Origin: Gp6-AA40 sp963742105
GTDB taxonomy: Bacteria; Acidobacteriota; Vicinamibacteria; Vicinamibacterales; UBA2999
Direction of reading: 5' to 3'
DNA length: 64,000 bases
NCBI GenBank assembly: GCA_963742105.1
Contig: CAVUKN010000005.1
Span: forward strand, 1,860,001-1,924,000
Numbering within the stretch: the first letter of the stretch is position 1; each line of letters starts with the position of its first letter. This document shows positions 27,354 through 37,129 of this stretch, piece by piece. Position numbers and translations under genes: made by a program. Below the pieces are notes generated by a model. It saw nothing but the letters and a program-made list of their open reading frames with translations, ran no database searches and was not told where the DNA came from.

Positions 27354-30300
27354 TCACGCCATCTTTTCATACTCCGCCTTGGCCTCCGCGAGGATTGTGA
27401 TGTCCACGTCGGCGTCTTTCCATAGAGCAAGGAAGTCCCGGTAGGCGGTCCTCGCCTTGGCCAGATCTCCGGACCGCGCGAGCGCTCGGCCCAGTTGCAG
27501 GTGCGCGAGTGCGCCGATGGGATCCGCGCCGACGATGCCGCGGTGATCGAGGATCTTCTGAAATTCGACGGCCGCCTCCCGATACCGCTGCGCTGCCAAC
27601 CACGCCTCGCCGCGTACCCAGGCCGAGTGCAGACCGCCGAGATAGAAATGAGCGAAGTTGAGACCGTTCACGGCCAGCTCATACGGCAGCGTGATGTGCA
27701 GCCACTCGACACTCCGGCCAGGCAGCCCTGCTTCCAATGCCGACAATGCGCGCAGAACGGGTACGTACGTGAACTTGGCAAACGTATCGTCAGGAAAGCG
27801 GCGCTCCAGATTATCGGCCAGTGGTTGTGAGCGAGACGCGTTGCCCGCAAGGGCCATCGCAAGGGCGCAGGCATATATGACATCACGACCGTTCGACGTC
27901 GCCAGGACCGCTGTGGCACCTGTTGTCGCGTCAGCGGCATTCCCTAACAAGGCTTCCCACACCGCGCGTGCGGCCTGGTAGCTCGCGGCCGCTTCGCCAT
28001 CGCCATCTTGCTGCGCTCGGTCGACGGCGCGGGCCGACGACCACCGGGCTTCCCGCAAGCGGCCGGCGCGCGCCAGACCCAGCGCCTCCGCGTGAGCCAT
28101 CCAGTGTTCCGCCCTGGGCTTACCTCGGGCGAGGTCTACGGCGTGGCCCATTCGGTCATGGTCGTCTTGCAACAGCGCGATGTTGTATTGCATGACCAGG
28201 AAATCCGGCATCTCCAGCTTGCGGTCAGAGGCGCGTTGCAGTGTGCTCTCTGCGTCTTGAAACCGGTCCGTGAAGAAATAGCTGTACGCAAGACCGGAAT
28301 ACGCAAGTGTCAAGTCCGGATCCGCCGCGATCCCTTTCTGGCTCGCCTCAATCGCGCGTTCAAACCGCCCTGTCCCGTGAGTGGAAAGCCCCCCCAATAA
28401 ATCCTGCGGCTTGGGATCGCGATTCCCGCGAGGATAGGTCTGAAGCCACAACTCCAGGGTGTGGTACGCCTTTTCCAGATTTCCCGTCACCTGGCGGTCA
28501 TAGGCGAAGTCGATGAAGAATCTCTCCCGATCACTGACGCTATCGCGCAACTGCCAGGCGTTTGTCGTGTTCTCGGCCGACAGCACTGATTCTCCGACGG
28601 CGCTGTACGACAGCCCCAAAATCGCGTACACCATCGCGAATTTGGGATCAATCTCGACCGCGCGCCGGTAAAACGGAATGGCCGCCGCATTGCCAGAGGA
28701 TAGAGCGGCCTTGATGCCAGTGCTGTAGGCCTTCAGGGCTTCGAGTGATGGCGTCGTCGCCTCAGCAAGCGGCGTCGAATGCAGCGCCACGGTCGTTCGT
28801 GATTCACCCAGGCGAGTTCTGAGTCTCCGGGCGATCTCGCTCAGGGAGTTCAACACATCTTCGATCCTCGCCGCCTGGATCTGCTGCTGGTCGAGTGTGT
28901 TGCCGGTACGGCCGTCCTTGGCGCGCAAGCCCAGCACATATTGGCTGCCGAGCCTGGTGATCGAGCCTTCCACCACTATGGCACTGCCCGTCCGCTCGCA
29001 GATGTGCTGAGCCACATCCGATGTCAGGCGCGCCTCCTTCGGTTGCCCCATCAGTGCTAGCTGCTGCTGCACCTGCCGGTCCGAAATCAGGCTGAGGAAC
29101 GGTGACTGCTGCAGCTCCACGGAGAGTCCGAGGTGCAGCGTGTCGTCAAACACTGGATCGCCGGTCTTGTTGTCGAAGGTCGCCAGCACAATCGTGTCCT
29201 GATCGGTGAGTAGAGGCGCATGGTGAGAATCGAAGTCGCGATTAACGGCGCGCGCTCGGGCCGATTCCCCATCCCGTTTCAGGCGCTGGAGGTCCGTGCG
29301 AATGTCAGACGCGTGCTGGTACCTCAGCTGCCGGTCTTTCTCGAGGCACTTGTCGATGATGCGCGCCACATCCACTGTGACCCCGCGATTCACGCGCGCG
29401 GGAGGAACTGGCGCGTCATTGAGAATCGACGCAAACAGGCCGGTCGCGTTGTCCCCCGAAAAGGGCAACGTACCAGTCGCCAGTTCGTAGAGCACGACTC
29501 CGAGCGAAAACAAGTCCGTTCGTACGTCCAACGGCTCAGCCCGCACTTGCTCCGGCGACATGTACGCCACCGTTCCCAGCACGCTTCCGGCACTTGTCAG
29601 GTTGGCGTCGACCATGACGGTTGGTTCCGCAGCGACGCCGACGTCCGCGGCGGGGCTCCCGAGCGACGCGACTTGCGCCAAGCCGAAGTCGAGCACCTTG
29701 GCGACACCTCTCCGGGTCAGGAAAATGTTGGCCGACTTGATGTCGCGATGCGTTATGCCTTCGGCGTGCGCCGCCTCGAGCGCCTCGGCGATCTCGGTCC
29801 CCAGCCGGACGAACTCGTCGAGGCCGACCGCCCGCTCGGCGATCCGGTCCTTGAGCGTCGTGCCCTCGAGATACTCCATGACGATCCACGCGCGTCCGTC
29901 CTGCTCGCCGATGTCATGAATGGTGCAGATGTTCGGATGGTTCAACGCGGATGCCGCCCGCGCCTCGCGATGGAACCGGCGGAGCGCGTTGGCATCCCGC
30001 GCGACCGTCTCCGGGAGAACCTTGAGCGCGACGAACCGGCGCAGGCGGACGTCTTCGGCCTTGTACACCACTCCCATCCCGCCCGCTCCCACCCTGCCGA
30101 CGATCCGATAGTGGGAGATGGTCTGGCCAGTGAGCGAACTGGCGCTCTCTGACGCCTCCTGCGTCACGTCGGCCGCGATCGCCTGCGCGGCTACTTCAAT
30201 GGCGGGGCGTTCGAGGAAGCTACCAACCTGATCGCGAGCGGTGAGGAGCGAACGGATCTCGCGCTCCAGCGCGTCGTCGCCCACACAGGCCTGACGCAGG

Positions 30301-30380
30301 AACCTGTCGCGCTGGTTGGGTTGACACGACTGCGTCGCGTTAAGCAGGCGATCGACCTGTTTCCATCGCTCAGCGTCCAT
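27354..30380 (-). CDS. Ser/Thr protein kinase with TolB-like and TPR regions
   Basis: About 1008 residues from ATG at 30380, which overlaps the sigma-factor stop by 11 bp; a longer in-frame start at 30437 lies inside the sigma gene. Short N-terminal helix (MDAERWKQVDRLL), then the kinase: IVGRVGAGGMGVVYKAEDVR, HRDIKSANIFLTRRG, DFGLAQ, GTVAYMSPEQ. The middle region begins TIVLATFDNKTGDPVFDD, resembling the TolB/FlgO-like domain of similar proteins, then about 430 residues of TPR-like helices (YRRAVEIDPKFAMVYAILGL is a clear repeat). Related kinases usually have a membrane helix before the TolB-like part; none is visible here, so it may be soluble. Operon with the ECF sigma factor. Confidence 0.92.
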   Translation of the reverse strand: MDAERWKQVDRLLNATQSCQPNQRDRFLRQACVGDDALEREIRSLLTARDQVGSFLERPAIEVAAQAIAADVTQEASESASSLTGQTISHYRIVGRVGAGGMGVVYKAEDVRLRRFVALKVLPETVARDANALRRFHREARAASALNHPNICTIHDIGEQDGRAWIVMEYLEGTTLKDRIAERAVGLDEFVRLGTEIAEALEAAHAEGITHRDIKSANIFLTRRGVAKVLDFGLAQVASLGSPAADVGVAAEPTVMVDANLTSAGSVLGTVAYMSPEQVRAEPLDVRTDLFSLGVVLYELATGTLPFSGDNATGLFASILNDAPVPPARVNRGVTVDVARIIDKCLEKDRQLRYQHASDIRTDLQRLKRDGESARARAVNRDFDSHHAPLLTDQDTIVLATFDNKTGDPVFDDTLHLGLSVELQQSPFLSLISDRQVQQQLALMGQPKEARLTSDVAQHICERTGSAIVVEGSITRLGSQYVLGLRAKDGRTGNTLDQQQIQAARIEDVLNSLSEIARRLRTRLGESRTTVALHSTPLAEATTPSLEALKAYSTGIKAALSSGNAAAIPFYRRAVEIDPKFAMVYAILGLSYSAVGESVLSAENTTNAWQLRDSVSDRERFFIDFAYDRQVTGNLEKAYHTLELWLQTYPRGNRDPKPQDLLGGLSTHGTGRFERAIEASQKGIAADPDLTLAYSGLAYSYFFTDRFQDAESTLQRASDRKLEMPDFLVMQYNIALLQDDHDRMGHAVDLARGKPRAEHWMAHAEALGLARAGRLREARWSSARAVDRAQQDGDGEAAASYQAARAVWEALLGNAADATTGATAVLATSNGRDVIYACALAMALAGNASRSQPLADNLERRFPDDTFAKFTYVPVLRALSALEAGLPGRSVEWLHITLPYELAVNGLNFAHFYLGGLHSAWVRGEAWLAAQRYREAAVEFQKILDHRGIVGADPIGALAHLQLGRALARSGDLAKARTAYRDFLALWKDADVDITILAEAKAEYEKMA

Positions 30381-30975
30381 CGCCGGTCCCGGCCGCCAGT
30401 TCGCGATAGAGCCAGGCCTTGGCGGTACTCCAGTCACGCATCACGGTAGCGGGCGATATCTTGAGGACGTTGGCGGTCTCGTTCACGTCGAGACCGCCGA
30501 AGAAGCGCATCTCGACGACTTGCGCCTTACGGGGATCGATCTGCGCCAGCGCGTTCATCGCGTCGTCGAGCGCGACCAGGTCCGCGGCTCGGCCGCCGCC
30601 CACGAGCGCGGCCTCGTCGAGCGGGACATGCGGCACGCCGCCACCACGTTTCACATTGTGGCGCCGTGCGTGCTCGACCAGAATGCGCCGCATCAACTGC
30701 GCCGACACCGCAAGAAAATGGCCGCGGTTCTGCCACTGCATACGGTCGTAGCCGACGAGGCGCATGTACGCCTCGTTCACCAACGCCGTCGTCTGCAAGC
30801 TGTGGCCGGCACGCTCGCCCCTCATGTAGCGGCGCGCCAGTCGATGAAGTTCGGCATACACGATCGGGGTTAGCCGTTCGAGCGCACTGGCGTCGCCGTC
30901 GCTCCACGCGCGGAGCAACCCGCACACCTCGTCCTTGCCCCTCCGCCCGGTGACGTTGTCCTGTGCCCTCGGCAA
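30370..30975 (-). CDS. ECF RNA polymerase sigma factor (acidobacterial kinase-linked type)
   Basis: 201 residues. Region 2: ELHRLARRYMRGERAGHSLQ, TTALVNEAYMRLV, then the RGHFLAVSAQLMRRILVEHA block. Region 4: ALAQIDPRKAQVVEMRFFGG and ETANVLKISPATVMRDWSTA. This matches the TIGR02999-like group of sigma factors that sit directly upstream of TPR-bearing Ser/Thr kinases, which probably control them in place of an anti-sigma factor. The start at 30975 lies in a 158-bp region divergent from the secreted protein gene at 31134. Confidence 0.93.
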   Translation of the reverse strand: MPRAQDNVTGRRGKDEVCGLLRAWSDGDASALERLTPIVYAELHRLARRYMRGERAGHSLQTTALVNEAYMRLVGYDRMQWQNRGHFLAVSAQLMRRILVEHARRHNVKRGGGVPHVPLDEAALVGGGRAADLVALDDAMNALAQIDPRKAQVVEMRFFGGLDVNETANVLKISPATVMRDWSTAKAWLYRELAAGTGDGR

Positions 30976-31133
30976 GAGTCGGATTGTACCGCCCCGATGC
31001 GAGTTCTCGGTCGCATTCTGCGCCTACGTAGATGAGGGAGGGAATGCGCCACCGGATGCGTCGAATACCTTGCCAGAGGACCTGCCCGGGCAATCGCATT
31101 TGTGACCTCTCACGGCACAAACCGGAGGAAAAC

Positions 31134-31721
31134 ATGAACAGACTATCCGTTACCCGCACCGTGTTCTTCGTCGCACTGACGTTCAATCTCGGTGTGGCAG
31201 GGGCCTACGCACAACCCGGTCGTCCCACAAACGTCCGTATAAGAATGTCGTTTTCGGGAAATGGCGGGCCCAGTCCGGTGAATCTCAATCAGCCCAACAC
31301 GAGTACGGTCGAAGAGAATGTCGCCGGAGACGGTACGCTCGGCCCGTTCACCTTGCGAAATGTCAGCGCGGCCCAAGGTACTCCGCAGCCGTCCAGCGAT
31401 TGCACCGGCCTCTTCTTTCCAAGAGTCGCGGGCGCGGGCGTAATTCGCTTCGAGGACGGGAGCTTACTGAAGGTCAATCTGATGCAAGGAGGTGATTGCA
31501 TCGATCTCGTGCACATGATCGGCCACTGTACTTTGAGCTTTGAAGTCAACGGTGGAACCGGCCGCTTCCAGAAAGCGAAGGGCGACCTGACGCTGACCGA
31601 GACGGCGAAGCCCCTCTTGACCGATGCCGCGGGCAACCCGGTCTTCTTTACAGAAGTCGGGCAGATTACGGGAACGGTGTCCGGAGTTACCGACGACGAT
31701 GGGTGGGACGACCGGCGATAG
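31134..31721 (+). CDS. Secreted protein with GGTGRF beta-barrel-like motif
   Basis: 195 residues from ATG at 31134, with an excellent GGAGG 6 bases upstream. Signal peptide ending near GAYAQP (about residue 27). The mature part contains IRFEDGSLLKVNL, CTLSFEVNGGTGRF and LTLTETAKPLL, ending in GQITGTVSG and an acidic/basic tail. The F.DGS.L and GGTGRF pair of motifs also occurs in the secreted protein at 49701, so the two belong to one loose family, perhaps an allene-oxide-cyclase-like or lipocalin-like barrel. Function unknown. Confidence 0.85.
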   Translation: MNRLSVTRTVFFVALTFNLGVAGAYAQPGRPTNVRIRMSFSGNGGPSPVNLNQPNTSTVEENVAGDGTLGPFTLRNVSAAQGTPQPSSDCTGLFFPRVAGAGVIRFEDGSLLKVNLMQGGDCIDLVHMIGHCTLSFEVNGGTGRFQKAKGDLTLTETAKPLLTDAAGNPVFFTEVGQITGTVSGVTDDDGWDDRR

Positions 31722-32086
31722 AAAAGCCCGCAGTCGCCCGCGTGGTTGACAGGGCTTGCACGCCGCTAAGCGTTGAGCAACCGGGGCGCCCGTAGCCCAG
31801 TCGCCCTGGCTGCTCCTGCACTGGTGGGCCTCTGTCTTACGACGGACGGGCCGGTTCTGGTGTCGTCCTGGCCGCTGTTGGCGGAGGTGTCATATGCGCC
31901 GCAGCAGGAATGGCTCCGGCCGGTGACCCGAATGGCTCAGGAAAGGACGCCATCAGTCTACGTGGCTTAGTGACTGCCGCGAGCTCACGAACGCCGTTCA
32001 AGCGACGGCGTTCTTTCGCCTTCCGCCGGCGCGCGCGGTGGAAGTGGGCATCCGGGTCGAGAGTAAGTCAATAGCGGCCGAACGGG
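31722..32086. other. Gene-free stretch
   Basis: No reading frame with a plausible start, ribosome-binding site and protein-like composition on either strand. A 65-codon frame from TTG at 31773 lacks support. No strong hairpin seen. Confidence 0.5.
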
Positions 32087-32440
32087 TCACCAGTGATGCT
32101 GCCCGTGCGGAAGCAACTTGTCGCCGTGGCGCTTCGCCGGCTGTGACAGTCGCGAGCGTGCGGACTCCCGGTCCCGTGCGCGAGACGCGAGTTCGCGCGC
32201 CGACCCCACGATCGCAGCGACCGTTGCGCCGACCACCGCGATCCCCGCGATCCACTCCGGGTAGCGCATCCGGCTCCGTCCAGGTAACCGGTCGTCACGC
32301 ACCGGTGGCACACGGTCGCCGATGTGACTCGCCGCGACGGTAACATCCGGTTCTGCCAGCTCACCGGGCTCCGGAATACCGTTGTAACCGCGAGGCCGCT
32401 CGGCCACAGTCGCGTGCTGCCCGTTCTCGTCAGCCTTCAT
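32087..32440 (-). CDS. Small single-pass membrane protein
   Basis: 117 residues from ATG at 32440, chosen because CGGAGG stands 5-6 bases upstream. A polar N-terminal half (ADENGQHATVAERPRG and later PVRDDRLPGR) is followed by one hydrophobic helix (PEWIAGIAVVGATVAAIVGS, about residues 61-80) and a strongly basic tail. No known family recognised. Orientation would be N-out/C-in by the positive-inside rule. It stands alone, and a 364-bp gap lies upstream. Confidence 0.6.
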   Translation of the reverse strand: MKADENGQHATVAERPRGYNGIPEPGELAEPDVTVAASHIGDRVPPVRDDRLPGRSRMRYPEWIAGIAVVGATVAAIVGSARELASRARDRESARSRLSQPAKRHGDKLLPHGQHHW

Positions 32441-32804
32441 GGTTGCCTCCGTTGAGCGCAATGTCTTCTTCTCACCGATCACCCCGGACACTGTGCAATG
32501 CCCATGCTCACCGGTGGTGAGATGCCGATGCGCTTTGGAGGTGACCTCCGGTGATTGTCGTGACCAATTGACTCGCACACGAGATGGGTCACGTCGCGTT
32601 CAATGTGCTCAGCAGCCGTGCCCTCCACTCGCTGAGACGCCACAGATAGCGCGGCTGGTCGCCGGCGCGGCGACTGACGCGTCGGGATTCCTCGGCATGC
32701 CGTTACCCACGAGGCTGGATGTTGCCACCTCCCTCGAAGACTTCCCCACGTGTCAGCCGAGAAATGTTGTGCCGTGTCGTGCACTGATGGGGTGAGCGCC
32801 GCTT
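32441..32804. other. Gene-free stretch with small inverted repeats
   Basis: No supported gene. Two short dyads are visible: CTCACC/GGTGAG near 32507-32521 and GGAGGT/ACCTCC near 32538-32550. They could be operator sites for the small membrane protein but the evidence is weak. Confidence 0.4.
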
Positions 32805-33968
32805 TTGCACTGCCGCCGATGCATGCGGGAGAACGACACTGTTGCGCCCGACCATGTGACATCGGTTCGCGCCCTGGCAAACGCGTGGGCTCCTCTCGCG
32901 ACCAGCACGCGAACACCAGACCGACTCGCGTCGCCGTGGCTGCTCCTGCTGCGACGACGACGCCCTCCCATCTCGGCGCCTGCCGAAACCCGCGACATCA
33001 TTGGCGACGGTGTCGCGCTCGCGCAGTACGTGTTGGTCGCATGTGCCGTCTTTGCGCTGTCAGGATGCGGCTCGAGTTCCGTCGAGTTCCTCTCGGCTCC
33101 CACCGCCGCACGGTGTGGCCTCACCACGACGGTACCAGCAGTCGCGTTTCCGCCTTCCGGCGGCTCCGGCAGCGTGGCGGTGACCGCGAATCGAGACTGC
33201 ACGTGGAATGTGAACTCGGACGCGACGTGGCTCGTTCCGGATCAACCGGCGGGTCAAGGGGAGGCCGTGATCACGTTCACGGTAGCCGCCAATACCGCTG
33301 TTGCGGGGAGACGGGGAGCGTTGGTGATCGACGGCCTTCGCGTGGAAGTCGCGCAAGACGGGGTGCCCTGCCAGTTCGCCGTTGACACAGCCAGCGTGGA
33401 ATTCGGCGCTGAGGGAGGCACGGCGCGCATCGCGGTTACCACGATGCCAGGCTGCGCGTGGACCGCGACGACGAGCGGGACCTGGATCAGACTCACACAG
33501 AATGCGGAGCAGGTGGAACTGGCTGTTCTGGCGAACACGGGGCCACGGCGGGTGGCAACCGTGACCGTCGCGGGTCACGTCGTGGCGGTCGTACAGGAAG
33601 AGGCCACACCGGGCCCAGCACCGGCGCCGGCCCCATCTCCCGCGCCTGCACCCACTCCCATTCCGTCCCCCGCACCGAATCCCGAGCCGGTCCCCACGCC
33701 GACTCCCACGCCGACTCCACCGCCTCTGCCTGTCCCTGTGCCCATCGCGGAGACTGTCGAGGTACAAGGCCGAGTAGACACCGTAACCGGAGTATGCCCG
33801 GCGATCATCTTCACCGTCGCGGCAAAGACCGTCGTCACGACGCCATCGACCGAATATCGGCGGGGTAACTGTTCACATGTCCGGCCCGGCGCGGAGGTGT
33901 TTGTCGTCGGTCAGGCAATCGGCGCGATCGACGCCACTCGAATCGACATCCTCCAGAGGGCTGACTAG
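32805..33968 (+). CDS. BACON-repeat lipoprotein with Pro-rich linker and DUF5666-like end
   Basis: The frame opens at 32805 (TTG), but the true start is unclear: a lipobox (ALSGC) occurs at about residue 87, so translation may begin much nearer, for example GTG at 33030. After the Cys are two BACON domains (Cys-started, with CTWNVNSDATWLV and CAWTATTSGTWIRL), then about 45 residues of Pro/Ala/Thr repeats, then a 70-residue domain starting VEVQGRVDTVTGVCP and ending EVFVVGQAIGAIDATRI, like the DUF5666 beta-barrel. It shares the BACON module with the larger lipoprotein at 6796-9279. Confidence 0.75.
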   Translation: MHCRRCMRENDTVAPDHVTSVRALANAWAPLATSTRTPDRLASPWLLLLRRRRPPISAPAETRDIIGDGVALAQYVLVACAVFALSGCGSSSVEFLSAPTAARCGLTTTVPAVAFPPSGGSGSVAVTANRDCTWNVNSDATWLVPDQPAGQGEAVITFTVAANTAVAGRRGALVIDGLRVEVAQDGVPCQFAVDTASVEFGAEGGTARIAVTTMPGCAWTATTSGTWIRLTQNAEQVELAVLANTGPRRVATVTVAGHVVAVVQEEATPGPAPAPAPSPAPAPTPIPSPAPNPEPVPTPTPTPTPPPLPVPVPIAETVEVQGRVDTVTGVCPAIIFTVAAKTVVTTPSTEYRRGNCSHVRPGAEVFVVGQAIGAIDATRIDILQRAD

Positions 33969-34033
33969 CCGAGCGACGAGCGCGAGCAGCGCGGACGGTC
34001 GGCGCAGTCCCGTCACGGTAAAGTTACGGGCTG

Positions 34034-35422
34034 ATGACTTCGCCGCCAATCGCCGACCGTCTGCCCCGGCGATTGCTGCTCATCGCACTGGTCGCTCTGG
34101 CACTGCGCGTCCTGCTGGTCTTCTCAGGCGGTCAGTTCTACTGGCCCGACGAAAACCGCTACGGCCAGGCCGGCGAGATGCTGGAGGAACTCTCGCACGC
34201 CCAAATACGGCGGGTGGCACTCCGCCTGAGCGGTGGGGACCATCCGCTGTTCAACGTGTTCGCGCTGGTCCCGGCATTCGTGCAGAGGCACTTCGGCCCG
34301 AGTCCGCGCATCCCAGGCGTCTATTTCGCGACGTATTCGGCCGGCAGTATTCTGCTCATCGGCCTGATTGCCAGACGCCTCGGCTCTCCTCCAGGAGAAG
34401 CGCTGCTCGCATCGGCACTCCTCGCGGCATCGTCATCCTTCTTCTATTTCGCAAGGCACGTCGTTCCCTACGACGTGGCGATGATGCTGAACCTCGCCGC
34501 GCTCTACGTCGGGGCGCGACCGGGCGATCGGCTGACCGCGTCAGCCTGGTGCGGCGTGCTCGCCGGCTGCGCGTTTCTGACGTATGCCGGCTACTGGACG
34601 TTGAGCGCCGTTGTCGTCCTGACCCACGTCGTGCGCTCCCCGGGCCTGCCACAGGCGATCCGGCGGGGGGTTGTCGTGATCGCCGGCCTGGCCACGCCGG
34701 CGGCGGTGGTCATGGCGATCACGCTCCCGTTCGGAGGGAATCTCGTACGCAGTCTCGCGGGCTTCTCCCAGGCCGTGACTCAGGGCGAATTCGCGGAGGG
34801 CTGGCGCCTGCCGTGGGAGTACCTGTGGCATGCGGAGCACGGTGTGCTGGTGGTCTGGACGGTCGGGACAGCGTGCGCGCTCGGGCTGATCAGGCGCGTC
34901 TCGCCCACATCGAAGGCCGCGCTGATGGGTATCGCCACCGTCTATGGTTTGCTGGTGTTCACGTCAACGGTCCTGCACAAGTTCGTCGTCTACGGCCGCC
35001 TCTCGCGGCAGCTCGTGCCGTTTCTGTGCCTTGCCACGGCCGGCGCGCTGTGGTCGCTGCGCGACAGCGTCTCGGTCAGGTTCCGGGTGGCCTTCATCGG
35101 CGCCGTAATCGCACTGGTCCTTGTTCAGGCGGCATTCAACATGAGCACGGTGTTCCGCGTGACGTTTCCACGCGAGTTCCTCAGTGAAGCGTTGAGCGAT
35201 CCCCGGGTGACCTCGCCGGACGACCTGTTCCCCATCAACGTGGGACACATCTACCCGTCCCCGACGACCGTGCAGCTCCCGAATGAGTTCATCGTGCTGC
35301 GGCGCACGCCGCATCCGCTGCAGTTCCTCCCGTATCAGTACGAGGGGTATACGCCGGCGGAACGAGCAGTCCTTCGTTCCCGTGACATCAACATGACGCT
35401 GCTGTTGGTGCCTCACCGATAA
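34034..35422 (+). CDS. GT39/PMT-2-like membrane glycosyltransferase
   Basis: 462 residues with about 10-11 hydrophobic segments. The first periplasmic loop begins YWPDENRYGQAGEM, with the acidic D-E pair typical of the catalytic loop of PMT/ArnT-type (GT-C) enzymes, and DHPLFNVFALVPA follows. Such enzymes move a sugar from a polyprenyl-phosphate carrier to a lipid or protein outside the inner membrane. The C-terminal 90 residues form a soluble region ending LLLVPHR. ATG at 34034; 65 bp after the BACON lipoprotein stop, so possibly co-transcribed. Confidence 0.75.
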   Translation: MTSPPIADRLPRRLLLIALVALALRVLLVFSGGQFYWPDENRYGQAGEMLEELSHAQIRRVALRLSGGDHPLFNVFALVPAFVQRHFGPSPRIPGVYFATYSAGSILLIGLIARRLGSPPGEALLASALLAASSSFFYFARHVVPYDVAMMLNLAALYVGARPGDRLTASAWCGVLAGCAFLTYAGYWTLSAVVVLTHVVRSPGLPQAIRRGVVVIAGLATPAAVVMAITLPFGGNLVRSLAGFSQAVTQGEFAEGWRLPWEYLWHAEHGVLVVWTVGTACALGLIRRVSPTSKAALMGIATVYGLLVFTSTVLHKFVVYGRLSRQLVPFLCLATAGALWSLRDSVSVRFRVAFIGAVIALVLVQAAFNMSTVFRVTFPREFLSEALSDPRVTSPDDLFPINVGHIYPSPTTVQLPNEFIVLRRTPHPLQFLPYQYEGYTPAERAVLRSRDINMTLLLVPHR

Positions 35423-35535
35423 CCCAAGGCTCCGGCGGGGTAGACATCAACCAGGGGCGCCGGCCCTTGTGCTCCGCAAGCACTCATCCCCGCGAGCGGT
35501 TCACGCGGTACACGCCGCGCGCGTGTCCCGCCGGG

Positions 35536-35796
35536 CTAGTTCTTGCCGGCGTCGCGGCGGCGATCCTGGCGTCGGTCCTCGGAGTTTTCGGTGCCCGGCC
35601 GATCCACCGCCTCGTCGGCCTTGTCGCCTGCGTCCTTGGCCTTATCTTTCGCTTCGTCCTTCTTGTCGTCGGCCTTTTCCTTGGCCTCTTCTTTCTTCTT
35701 GTCCTTATCGTCCTGACCAGCCGCACGGGCGATCATCGGGACCGCGGCCAGCGCCAGGGTCGCAGCGAACATGCGTCGAGTGATTGTGGGTTGCAT
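35536..35796 (-). CDS. Small exported highly charged helical protein
   Basis: 86 residues from ATG at 35796 with GGAAAGGA upstream. Signal peptide TRRMFAATLALAAVPMIARA, then an almost purely charged run of Lys, Asp, Glu and Ala residues with a roughly 4-residue periodicity (KDKKKEEAKEKADDKKDEAK), followed by a polar Arg/Asp-rich end. It would be a long single amphipathic or charged helix in the periplasm. No function assigned; similar Lys/Glu/Ala proteins are often stress related, which is only analogy. Confidence 0.75.
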   Translation of the reverse strand: MQPTITRRMFAATLALAAVPMIARAAGQDDKDKKKEEAKEKADDKKDEAKDKAKDAGDKADEAVDRPGTENSEDRRQDRRRDAGKN

Positions 35797-36270
35797 GAAG
35801 TTCCTTTCCGAGCCACTAAAACACGTGGACCGAACACAGCAATAGCGGGCGCAGGGTCCGACTCGCGCCGCCTTCGGAGGAGATTCGCAGTGTTCGTCCA
35901 GGCGCGGCAGGCGACTATGCCAAAGCGGCACGCAACGGCCGTGCTGGCTTTACCGTATCGAGCAACGAGCTCGCGGGGACGTGAGCGTCGCCGCGTTGAC
36001 CGCACTAAACAGGTTGCGAGGTGATCAGCCCACAGTAACGTCCGCTCGACGGGACAGACGGACATCGCGTATTTCTGGCAGGCGTAAATCTTCACCAAGG
36101 CCTGACGATCTCGCGATCTTGCGTCCGCCTTGCGGGTCGTGAGGCGGCGACTGGTCGAGAACGAACTCTCATGTCCGGCGCGTCGGAATTCCCGGTGTTC
36201 ACCTCGCTGCAGTGAGACTCGTGTACCCTCCTGCCTGACCTGGTTCGCTGGTATCGAATGAGAGGTGCTT
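35797..36270. other. Gene-free stretch
   Basis: 474 bp between the divergent small exported protein and the TIM-barrel gene. I see no frame with a credible start and composition on either strand and no clear hairpin. It must hold the two divergent promoters. Confidence 0.5.
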
Positions 36271-37129
36271 ATGCGTCGGCGAGAATTTCTGGCCTCGGTT
36301 CCCGCAGGAGCACTCTTGCCCCTGGCGGGTGCCACGCCTGCGCAACGTCCACCGCAGACGGGTCGTCTGAAGCAGGCGCTGTTTCGCAGCGCGTTCGATC
36401 CCGGCCGCGCCGCTCGAAGACGTGTGTCGCACCGCTGCTGATCTCGGCGTGCATGGCTTCGATGCGATCGAGTCCAAAGACTGGCCCACGTTGAAGCGAT
36501 TTGGCTTGAAGCCGACGCTCGCATACCCGGAGGTGACACCTATACCCTTCGCGGATGGTATCGCCCGCCGCGACCATCACGAGCAGATGGAAGCCCTGAT
36601 GCATGCCCAGATCGACCTGTGCGCCCGTGAGAGCTGCGGAATAATTCCCGTCGCTGGCGGACAGCGCCGCGGCATGTCCTACGAGGAAGCCGCGGACAAC
36701 ACGGTCGCGTTCTTCAACCGCATCAAGGCACACGCCGAAGAGAAGGGCGTCACGGTGTGTATCGAGGTAATGAACAAGTTCGATCGACCCGATCAGGCGT
36801 GCGATCATCTGGCGTGGGCGGTGCAGGTGCTGCAGCGGGTCAATTCGTCACGCGTGAAACTGCTGTTCGACATCTATCACATCCAGATTACCGACGGCGA
36901 TATCGTCCGACACATCCGTGACAACATCCAGTGGATCGCGCATTTCCATACCGCGGGTGTGCCCGGCCGACACGAGATCGACGAAACGCAGGAGCTGAAC
37001 TATCGTTTCATCGCCCAAGCGATCGCGGAGCTTGGATTCACCGGGTTCGTGGCGCACGAGTACACGCCAGCGCCCGGCCGCGACCCCCTCACCAGCGTCA
37101 GACGGACGTTGGAAATCATGACCGTCTAG
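36271..37129 (+). CDS. Exported hydroxypyruvate-isomerase-like TIM barrel, split by an indel
   Basis: ATG at 36271 (GAGAGGTG upstream) opens a frame with a Tat-like leader, MRRREFLASVPAGALLPLAG. It fails at 36409; one base on, the frame PLEDVCRTAADLGVHGFDAI continues to 37129. Removing a base (or adding two) gives about 285 residues. The xylose-isomerase-like barrel shows the probable metal ligands: Glu in VCIEVMNKFDRPDQ, Asp in LLFDIYHIQITDGD, His in GRHEID and Glu in VAHEYTP. The family interconverts hydroxypyruvate and tartronate semialdehyde or related sugars; an exported copy suggests a different substrate. Confidence 0.8.

Noticed and set aside
31773..31970. Short frame starting TTG, 65 codons
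   Set aside because: No ribosome-binding site and composition of random GC-rich DNA.
33575..33838. Gly/Val-rich minus-strand frame in the 33.6-kb region
   Set aside because: It is the complement of the Pro/Thr-coding linker of the BACON lipoprotein; low-complexity artefact.
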